12,101 nt of DNA from Candidatus Argoarchaeum ethanivorans (lineage in GTDB: Archaea > Halobacteriota > Methanosarcinia > Methanosarcinales > EX4572-44): the NCBI GenBank assembly GCA_905067535.1, contig CAJHIR010000027.1:1-12101 (forward strand). The letters run 5' to 3'. The notes beneath the pieces were generated by a model that was not told the origin of the DNA, searched no databases, and saw nothing but the letters and a program-made list of their open reading frames with translations. Within the stretch, counting starts at the first letter, position 1, and each line of letters begins with the position of its first letter. Of this stretch, positions 7,924 through 12,101 are shown piece after piece. The translations under genes were made by a program, and so were the position numbers.

Positions 7924-9081
7924 CTATGTGACTATTTTTTCAAGCTGATCGCTGTCTATGGCACTTCGTATTTCTAAGGCAATTCGTCTGCCAGTACTCA
8001 TCGGTTTTCTCCAGAGTGTGTTGCCATAAGGGTGTCCAACTGACACATGCACGTTCGTGCCGCCACCAATACGTGGTGCAACATCATAGATGTAGAAGTT
8101 TAGGTCCTTGTCCACACATGTTTGAAGGCAGAATGGTCCTATAATCCCTGGGTCATAGTATCTTTTGGCAGCCTTCACATAGTCTTCAGCTAATCGAAAA
8201 GCTTCATCAAGCAGTGATTCCCGTAGTGTAGCTGTGTTGTGTCCACACACAGTATACTCTGGTGCTATCTGGCTTTGTGACAGGCTTATCTGCTGTGGTG
8301 CAGGTAGGCGAACATGCCCATCGAGGCTTGTCTCAAAACGCCAGTCGATTCCAAGCAATTCGATTGGTGATCTTTCTTCTTCGAGAGGCGAATAAAAAAA
8401 ATCAAGGTTGAATACTGGGCCTATTACATATCGCTCGATTCTGGCGTGCTCAAGCGCTTCCTCTGTGATGACTCCTTGCCTGGATAATAATTCTGATTTG
8501 TCGATGTATTCCTGGTAGCTTGCTGCTGTAAAGAATCCGCGTTCGAGTTTTTTTACTGCGTGAGGTAGTTTAATAATGCACAGTTCGTCAATTTCTTCAG
8601 GACCATCCAGTTTTTCCGGGTATGGGAGCCCTGCTTTATCGAGCAGCCAGTAGTAGTCGCGTTCATCTCCTCTTTCCTCGCTTCTGAGCAGATTCCTGCT
8701 GCCGACAAGAGGCACATGAAACTGGTTTTCAACTGCATCGATTCCACAGTATGAAGTAAATGAACGATTCGGCACAAACAATACATTGTCATCCAGCAAA
8801 GCCTGCTGGTTCACCGGTTTTAATATTTCATTAAATTTCTCATAGACGATAGCCTCGTCCACCACACCACGGGTAACTGTTCCATCATTACTGCGTTTTG
8901 ATTTGAAATATTTTGAATAAGTTTTATCACGTCCTTTTTGACACACAGCAACCGTGTGAAAACCCTCTTCTATCGCACCATCACACACATCAATAGCAGA
9001 GTGGGATGCTAATACACCAATTTTTATCTTTTCATAATCATAATTATCCAGACATTTAGTAATGTGGCTTCGCTCAATCAT
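7924..9081 (-). CDS. purP: Formate-dependent FAICAR synthetase PurP (ATP-grasp)
   Basis: 385 residues from ATG 9081. Archaeal PurP makes FAICAR from AICAR, formate and ATP in purine synthesis (EC 6.3.4.23). Features: N-terminal preATP-grasp domain with IGVLASHSAIDVCDGAIEEGF (21-41); ATP-grasp region with KLPHAVKKLERGFFTA (171-186), PVFNLDFFYSPL (222-233) and ELLGIDWRFETSLDGHVRLPA (241-261); and PGIIGPFCLQTCVDKDLNFYIYDVAPRIGGGTNVHVS (311-347), the metal and nucleotide binding part. The end, KPMSTGRRIALEIRSAI, is typical. The frame is open 24 codons further upstream (to 9153), but a TATA box at 9102-9113 lies inside that extension and would start RNA at about 9082, so a near-leaderless start at 9081 is preferred. 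The stop is TAG. Archaea often carry PurP paralogues; the conserved motifs argue for the true enzyme. It stands alone, with no other pur gene nearby. Confidence 0.9.
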   Translation of the reverse strand: MIERSHITKCLDNYDYEKIKIGVLASHSAIDVCDGAIEEGFHTVAVCQKGRDKTYSKYFKSKRSNDGTVTRGVVDEAIVYEKFNEILKPVNQQALLDDNVLFVPNRSFTSYCGIDAVENQFHVPLVGSRNLLRSEERGDERDYYWLLDKAGLPYPEKLDGPEEIDELCIIKLPHAVKKLERGFFTAASYQEYIDKSELLSRQGVITEEALEHARIERYVIGPVFNLDFFYSPLEEERSPIELLGIDWRFETSLDGHVRLPAPQQISLSQSQIAPEYTVCGHNTATLRESLLDEAFRLAEDYVKAAKRYYDPGIIGPFCLQTCVDKDLNFYIYDVAPRIGGGTNVHVSVGHPYGNTLWRKPMSTGRRIALEIRSAIDSDQLEKIVT

Positions 9082-9101
9082 ACAACTCTCTTTATAGCTA
9101 A

Positions 9102-9113
9102 AAGTTATAAAAC
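9102..9113 (-). promoter_or_regulatory. TATA box of purP
   Basis: TTTTATAACTTT on the minus strand, about 27 bases upstream of ATG 9081. It implies a transcript with almost no leader and decides against the longer reading frame. No GGTG-type SD is present; only GAGAG lies in front of the ATG. Confidence 0.5.
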
Positions 9114-9259
9114 CTTGTGGTTTGCTGATACTGCAAGTCTCCAGTAGCAGCAACTGCTACATAACGAGTTTAATCTTTGAGTGGAGTTTTTGACTCTTTT
9201 TTACTCTGCTGGCATCAAAATTTCCGAGATAATTTTCCAAGACCTTATTTCGAAATATC

Positions 9260-9265
9260 AAAAAA
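9260..9265 (-). terminator. T6 run, possible end of the S19e-rlmE operon
   Basis: TTTTTT on the minus strand, about 155 bases beyond the rlmE stop and just after the candidate small ORF. Archaeal termination often needs only such a run. Weak evidence alone. Confidence 0.25.
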
Positions 9266-9280
9266 TCTCCGGGGTTCTGG

Positions 9281-9424
9281 TCACTGCAACGCGATGGTAC
9301 ACAAAGACCCATCATTCTCCTCAAGGATCTCAAAGATTAGAAGAAGTACCTGAGGAACGGGTACTCCTCTGGATACGCCTCGACCTGTTGCTACTACTGG
9401 TTGATGACATTGTATGGCAGTCAT
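9281..9424 (-). CDS. Possible 47-residue ORF overlapping the rlmE stop
   Basis: The ATG shares the sequence ATGA with the rlmE stop, the classic coupled-gene overlap. The frame reads MTAIQCHQPVVATG, continues with a Val/Pro-rich part and a LLLIFEILEEN stretch, and ends at TGA 9281-9283. A T6 run on the same strand (complement of 9260-9265) follows 16 bases later and could terminate the operon. No family is recognised. It may be a real small protein, a degraded gene or chance; position is the main support. Confidence 0.25.
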   Translation of the reverse strand: MTAIQCHQPVVATGRGVSRGVPVPQVLLLIFEILEENDGSLCTIALQ

Positions 9425-10020
9425 GGAGGTAAGTTTGATTCCTGGATGATGTTTTTTCCGACAATATACACTTCAGCACTTTCCTTTCTTGAAGCCTGTG
9501 GCGAATACGCCTTAACCGTGCCAAAAGTCCTCCTAACCTTATTAAGGAATCTCAAAAACATATCACCCTGGAACGCTTTCACCACAAAATTTCCACCAGG
9601 TTTAAGGATCTGCTTTGCACACTTAAGAGCTGAATCACATAGGTCTATTGAACGTGCATGGTCGTAGTTCCAATTCCCAGAGAGGTTTGGTGAAGCATCA
9701 CACAGTACTACGTCAACGCAATCGTTAGTAAGTTGCTTGATCTTCTCAATTGTTCGCTGCTGTCGAATGTCTCCCCGGAACGATACCACCCCTGGGATAG
9801 GCTGAATATCAAGTAGATCAACCCCGATAACTACGGATCCAGAAAGCTTTGCTGCAACCTGCAACCAGCCACCCGGTGAAGCACCAAGATCTACTACAGT
9901 ATCGGCACGTTTGATAATATTATACCGCTCATTCAACTGCTGGAGTTTATACGCTGCACGACTGCGATAGCCTTCCTTTTTGGCGCGCCAGTAATAATAA
10001 TCCTTTGGATTTTTTGCCAT
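9421..10020 (-). CDS. rlmE: 23S rRNA 2'-O-methyltransferase RlmE (FtsJ family)
   Basis: 199 residues. Rossmann methyltransferase of the FtsJ/RrmJ family, which methylates the 2'-OH of a uridine in the 23S rRNA A-loop (U2552 in E. coli numbering) using SAM. The SAM-binding motif is VVDLGASPGGW (42-52). The K-D-K-E catalytic tetrad is visible: K25 in SRAAYKL, D108 in CDASPNLSGNW, K148 in FVVKAFQGD and E180 in ASRKESAEVYIV. It lacks the C-terminal TRAM extension that some archaeal members have, ending soon after the core fold. It begins 8 bases after the L31e stop, making it the last recognisable gene of the S19e operon, which suits an rRNA-modifying role. In many archaea aIF6 follows L31e at this position. 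Confidence 0.94.
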   Translation of the reverse strand: MAKNPKDYYYWRAKKEGYRSRAAYKLQQLNERYNIIKRADTVVDLGASPGGWLQVAAKLSGSVVIGVDLLDIQPIPGVVSFRGDIRQQRTIEKIKQLTNDCVDVVLCDASPNLSGNWNYDHARSIDLCDSALKCAKQILKPGGNFVVKAFQGDMFLRFLNKVRRTFGTVKAYSPQASRKESAEVYIVGKNIIQESNLPP

Positions 10021-10028
10021 CCCTGTAA

Positions 10029-10289
10029 TTATGTTGAAAGTTCAGTTTCAACGACACCATCTCCCAATTTGACTGCTCGAACTCGTATTTTTGATGGTGG
10101 TTTGGAACTGCCTCTCTCCCACAGTTTCTCGTTTATGGTTTTATCAATTTTTATGCTGCTTGCTTCTGTTTTCATGTGCTTTTCAAGATAGCAGCGCACT
10201 TCCATGGTAGCCCTCTTTGCACGTTTCCATCGCGGTGCTTTTTTTACATTTCTAAGTGGTATTGTGTATATTCGTTCTAGTTCAGCCAT
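10029..10289 (-). CDS. rpl31e: Ribosomal protein L31e
   Basis: 86 residues, normal length. Typical start [27 protein letters not shown], then [13 protein letters not shown] and the conserved [26 protein letters not shown]31e is a basic protein of the archaeal/eukaryotic large subunit near the peptide exit tunnel. It lies 18 bases after L39e, with GGAG about 9 bases before the ATG. The order S19e-PDCD5-L39e-L31e is a widespread archaeal operon. Confidence 0.97.
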   Translation of the reverse strand: MAELERIYTIPLRNVKKAPRWKRAKRATMEVRCYLEKHMKTEASSIKIDKTINEKLWERGSSKPPSKIRVRAVKLGDGVVETELST

Positions 10290-10307
10290 GTTTTATTTAC
10301 TCCTGTT

Positions 10308-10460
10308 TTACTCATCAAGACTGTTACGTCTCCAGTTCCTGCGCTTGGGGTGAGTCGTTACTTTACGGTTTGTTCTGATAATTGCCCATGAAGGAACTCG
10401 CTGATTTTGATTGTGGGCTTTAGCCAATCGTTTCTTCTTTCCTTTTGTCTTCAAGCTCAT
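10308..10460 (-). CDS. rpl39e: Ribosomal protein L39e
   Basis: 50 residues starting [20 protein letters not shown], with the family signature [30 protein letters not shown]. It is very basic and is the normal 50-51 residues. L39e lines the exit tunnel of the archaeal/eukaryotic large subunit. It sits 18 bases from PDCD5 upstream and L31e downstream, in the same operon. Identified by translating the gap directly. Confidence 0.97.
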   Translation of the reverse strand: MSLKTKGKKKRLAKAHNQNQRVPSWAIIRTNRKVTTHPKRRNWRRNSLDE

Positions 10461-10478
10461 CGTTATTCACACCTTTCA

Positions 10479-10805
10479 TTATCTGCGCGTGATGCGCATA
10501 TCTCTTTTTACTGGCATCATTTGATTTAACAGTTTTTTAAGCTGTGCATCATCAATCTTGTTTTTTATCTTGCCACTTTGTGCAAGCTGTATAAGCTGTA
10601 ATTCTATTTGTTCCACAAGCTCTGGTTTTGTCATCTTTAATGTGTTCAATCGTTCTCTTGCTTCAGGAGTCAGGGTTTGACGCATAGCCTCCTGTTTCCT
10701 TGCATCCATTTTTACAGCCGTCTGTTCCTGCTGTGCAGACATTGCTTGCTGTGCCTGCATTTCCTGTAATCGCTGTTGGCGAATCGCCTCAAGTTCGTCA
10801 GTCAT
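10479..10805 (-). CDS. PDCD5/TFAR19-family DNA-binding protein
   Basis: 108 residues, normal for the archaeal family (for example MTH1615). A charged Gln/Ala-rich N-terminal helix ([20 protein letters not shown]...) leads to the helical core [53 protein letters not shown] (44-95) and a basic tail (RDMRITRR). The family binds nucleic acid weakly; in eukaryotes it works with chaperonin and in apoptosis, while its archaeal role is unsettled. AGGTGTTATAAT precedes the ATG and gives a plausible SD. Placed between S19e and L39e as in many archaea. Confidence 0.93.
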   Translation of the reverse strand: MTDELEAIRQQRLQEMQAQQAMSAQQEQTAVKMDARKQEAMRQTLTPEARERLNTLKMTKPELVEQIELQLIQLAQSGKIKNKIDDAQLKKLLNQMMPVKRDMRITRR

Positions 10806-10829
10806 ATTATAACACCTGTTTTTTTATAT

Positions 10830-11280
10830 TCAGTATTTTTTAAGGGCAGGCAGTTCTTTAACAAGTTCTGTCTTTACTTCAAAGGACGTATTGTCGAGGA
10901 AAGATTGCCCTTTTGGAGAAATAAGACGTCCATCTTTTGAAGATTTAATAAATCCTGCCTTTTCCAATTGTTTAAGGGCTTCTCGTAGTACTGAACCGCT
11001 CCCTTTTTCAGAATGATGTGGTTTTGATCCGTTGTTCTTTTTTTCCAGCATAAGCAGTTCTAAGTCTTGAGCTTCCAACAGGCCCCTTCAGGTATATTCG
11101 CCTGAGTATGGATGCACATCTTGTATGCCACCACAGTGGGTTGTCAGGAGGTAAGCCCCTATTTACTCCGGTTTTTACGAATGCTGCCCATGCAGGCAAT
11201 CCAATCTCATCCATTTCTTTTAATTTCTGCGAGACTCTATTAATCAACTTCTCTGCTGGCACGTCATATACAGTTGTCAT
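10830..11280 (-). pseudogene. rps19e: Ribosomal protein S19e, split by a one-base frameshift
   Basis: The first frame (from ATG 11280) encodes MTTVYDVPAEKLINRVSQKLKEMDEI and continues through LPAWAAFVKTG, WWHTRCASILRRIYLKGPVGSSRLRTAYAGKK, then runs off to a TGA. The next frame continues exactly where S19e should: NNGSKPHHSEKGSGSVLREALKQLEKAGFI to ELPALKKY. The switch falls in an A7 run (complement of 11038-11044); six As would give one continuous 149-residue protein, the normal S19e length. S19e is a small-subunit protein expected to be essential, so an assembly or sequencing error in the homopolymer is most likely. True variation or +1 slippage would also fit. GGTGA (complement of 11285-11289) is the SD. 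First gene of the operon. Confidence 0.9.
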
Positions 11281-11284
11281 TTTT

Positions 11285-11343
11285 TCACCATTAATGATAT
11301 AAATAAGTAAGAGAGGTCGCTCTATTTACACCATACTATTTAC
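11285..11343 (-). promoter_or_regulatory. Upstream region of the S19e operon
   Basis: The SD GGTGA (complement of 11285-11289) precedes ATG 11280. A TATA-like stretch lies at 11296-11309 (minus strand TTACTTATTTATATC), rather close to the SD for standard spacing, so the true TATA may be further upstream. CTATTTAC occurs twice in direct orientation (11322-11329 and 11336-11343, period 14) where an operator or alternative TATA could lie. Confidence 0.35.
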
Positions 11344-11353
11344 CCTTTTCGGC

Positions 11354-11395
11354 ATGTACACAACTCCGTACATTTTACAGTACAGTAGTACAGTA
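11354..11395. repeat. Inverted and direct repeat cluster upstream of the S19e operon
   Basis: ATGTAC (11354-11359) and GTACAT (11368-11373) form a perfect 6-base inverted repeat with an 8-base spacer. Directly after it TACAG(TA) occurs three times (11376, 11381, 11389). The geometry resembles a protein-binding site between divergent units, but no regulator is known to me for it. Confidence 0.4.
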
Positions 11396-11403
11396 ATTAT
11401 GAA

Positions 11404-11469
11404 ATGCTTAAATATGGTAGTAACATAGTGACTGATGATGTGAATGCTGTCGCAAACATCAAAGGATAA
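11404..11469 (+). pseudogene. Possible remnant of a TnpB (IS200/IS605 type) C-terminus
   Basis: The plus frame reads MLKYGSNIVTDDVNAVANIKG then TAA. This resembles the very end of TnpB/OrfB transposon proteins, which finish with a zinc-ribbon Cys-Gly-x(n)-D-V-N-A-A-x-N-I pattern. A TAG at 11386 closes the frame upstream, and neither zinc-ribbon cysteines nor the RuvC core is visible, so at most about 20 residues remain. If real, it marks the right end of a decayed insertion sequence, with inverted repeats following within 30 bases. The match is short and may be chance. Confidence 0.35.
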
Positions 11470-11493
11470 TAACTGTGAGCCCCATTGATCGAG

Positions 11494-11570
11494 CACTGCA
11501 CAACTTTGTTGTGCAGAAGGCAACTGAGAACTCTTGATTGCGTTAGCAATCAAGTTGTGAAGCAATCAAG
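11494..11570. repeat. Repeat copy B with two perfect hairpins
   Basis: CTGCACAAC-TTT-GTTGTGCAG (11496-11516) is a perfect 9-pair hairpin. CTTGATTGC-GTTA-GCAATCAAG (11533-11554) is another. The right arm GCAATCAAG is repeated at 11562-11570, so the left arm 11533-11541 has two identical partners. Much of 11495-11560 is related to 2135-2192. It lies downstream of the TnpB-like tail and ends just before the next gene. Confidence 0.6.
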
Positions 11571-11592
11571 TATATAAAAAGTTGTGATTAAC
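11571..11592 (+). promoter_or_regulatory. AT-rich element and SD before the acidic protein gene
   Basis: TATATAAAAA (11571-11580) looks like a TATA box but would start RNA near 11600, past the ATG at 11593, so it is probably not this gene's promoter. GTGAT (11584-11588), 4 bases before the ATG, is a fair SD and overlaps the in-frame GTG at 11584, which therefore is unlikely to be the start. A TATA-like TTAAATAT at 11409-11416 could give a leader of about 150 bases. Confidence 0.35.
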
Positions 11593-11862
11593 ATGGAAAT
11601 CGAGATATTTGATATATTAGATGAAGTAGATGAATTCGGGCTGGACAAGGCAGAGAACGTGCGTGCCTTATTAACAGAAGTCATTGAACATGTACGAGAG
11701 AACTCTTACGAATTTCAAACAATTGAAACTGATATGTTAATTAGTGAAACTATGCCTGGAATAAATACTGCCCAGTCAGACAACCTCCAGAAGATCATTA
11801 GATCCACAAAGAAAGATATTCCTCCAGAAGCATTATTCGAGAGAATATTAGATGTATTATAG
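11593..11862 (+). CDS. Small acidic protein of unknown function
   Basis: 89 residues from ATG 11593, stop TAG. Not recognised. It is strongly acidic (start MEIEIFDILDEVDEFGLDKAE), predicted mostly helical, with no cysteine, no signal peptide and no membrane segment. The second half (SDNLQKIIRSTKKDIPPEALFERILDVL) looks like a short amphipathic helical unit. The next gene starts 21 bases later in the same frame, so the two are probably co-transcribed. A partner, regulator or peptide substrate of the downstream enzyme is possible, but the sequence alone does not decide. Confidence 0.65.
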   Translation: MEIEIFDILDEVDEFGLDKAENVRALLTEVIEHVRENSYEFQTIETDMLISETMPGINTAQSDNLQKIIRSTKKDIPPEALFERILDVL

Positions 11863-11883
11863 AGCGCAATCGTTTTTCTCAAA

Positions 11884-12101
11884 ATGAAAAAAGTTTTATT
11901 AATAAATCCATCTGAATATTATGAAACGTATTCTTCACTTTCCTTAATATACCTTGGAACATATTTGAGGGATAAGATAGATTGCACGGTTAAAATCGAA
12001 AGTATATGGAACAACAACCTGAATAACCTGGATTCTTACGACATTATCGTTATCACATCGTATACCCCAGAGATTCCTTATGTAAAAGATTTTTCAGAAA
12101 G
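11884..12101 (+). CDS. B12-binding domain protein, probable radical SAM enzyme (5' part only)
   Basis: Partial: 72 codons before the window ends. The start MKKVLLINPSEYYETYSSLSLIYLGTYLR, followed by a beta strand, KIDCTVKIESIW and DSYDIIVITSYTP, is the N-terminal Rossmann-like half of the cobalamin-binding domain that precedes many radical SAM enzymes (compare the common PPLGL.YLA.YLR start). The usual DxHxxG cobalamin motif and the CxxxCxxC radical SAM motif, if present, lie outside or are not visible, so the class is inferred. No clear SD; the ATG at 11884 is 21 bases after the preceding TAG. Confidence 0.6.
   Translation, partial: MKKVLLINPSEYYETYSSLSLIYLGTYLRDKIDCTVKIESIWNNNLNNLDSYDIIVITSYTPEIPYVKDFSE

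Larger units (their letters stand above)
9082..9420. other. 339-base gap between purP and rlmE
   Basis: Apart from the purP promoter (9102-9113), a possible small ORF (9281-9424) and an A6/T6 run (9260-9265), I recognise nothing: no tRNA, no ordered C/D boxes and no known protein. On the minus strand a second frame is also open from ATG 9319 to a TAG at 9157, but neither frame shows a family motif. T-runs near 9186-9206 on the plus strand have no plus-strand gene to serve. Confidence 0.4.

Noticed and set aside
5679..7943. The string TGACTATTTTTT(T)CAA occurs at about 5680 and about 7930.
   Set aside because: One copy is coding (end of purP) and the other is a T-run downstream of the GAPOR gene. 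The likeness is mostly the T-run, and the flanks do not match.
9281..9424. Possible C/D box guide RNA (TGATGA and CTGA words occur here).
   Set aside because: The boxes are in the wrong order and spacing on both strands, with no C'/D' pair and no terminal stem.
9181..9432. Plus-strand open frame of 83 codons in the purP-rlmE gap.
   Set aside because: GTG start without SD, odd composition (a run of leucines and an SWR end) and overlap with the rlmE end. It reads as chance openness.
11860..11886. Amber (TAG) codon with an open in-frame path joining the acidic ORF to the B12-type gene, as in pyrrolysine readthrough.
   Set aside because: The two genes share a frame by a one-in-three chance, the start MKKVLLINP is a natural N-terminus, and purP also ends in TAG. 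No PYLIS-like structure or Pyl-type enzyme is seen.
1..12101. CRISPR array, tRNA/rRNA genes, toxin-antitoxin or defence genes.
   Set aside because: No regular direct repeats with spacers, no tRNA-like cloverleaf ends and no nuclease or toxin motifs seen on either strand.

Overview
The window is archaeal, almost certainly euryarchaeal. It carries ribosomal proteins of archaeal/eukaryotic type (S19e, L39e, L31e), a PDCD5-family protein, archaeal-type PurP, a tungstopterin oxidoreductase of the glyceraldehyde-3-phosphate:ferredoxin type and an archaeal UbiD-family decarboxylase. Several genes have TATA-like boxes about 25-30 bases upstream of their start, or GGTGA(T) Shine-Dalgarno sites. A secreted, sequon-rich protein combining an S-layer-like domain with a dockerin recalls the Methanosarcina/ANME/Syntrophoarchaeum part of the Euryarchaeota. 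That placement is inference; no 16S or mcr gene is present.

Layout. 1-2163 (+): exported beta-propeller/Ig/S-layer-like/dockerin protein. 2184-3449 (-): UbiD-family decarboxylase, convergent with the first gene. 3450-3712: divergent promoter region. 3713-5599 (+): GAPOR-like tungsten enzyme. 5738-7810 (-): slipin followed by a membrane NfeD protease, the classic SPFH/NfeD pair. 7924-9081 (-): PurP of purine synthesis. 9082-9420: a gap holding at most a small ORF. 9421-11280 (-): translation operon in the order S19e, PDCD5 protein, L39e, L31e, RlmE; S19e is split by one extra A in an A7 run. 11281-11592: a repeat-rich intergenic patch with what looks like the last residues of a TnpB transposase and several inverted repeats. 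11593-12101 (+): a small acidic protein of unknown function and the start of a B12-binding-type (probably radical SAM) protein cut by the window end.

Most of the window is housekeeping: ribosome biogenesis, purine synthesis, isoprenoid synthesis (if the UbiD protein is anhydromevalonate phosphate decarboxylase), membrane quality control and ferredoxin-linked sugar-phosphate oxidation. I see no clear new defence or mobile system. The least explained structure is a pair of related sequences of about 60 bases, one at the 2.1 kb convergent junction and one at 11.5 kb. The second copy lies beside the TnpB-like tail and has arms that could form competing hairpins up to the ribosome binding site of the next gene. 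The other lead is the acidic small protein directly ahead of the B12-type gene.
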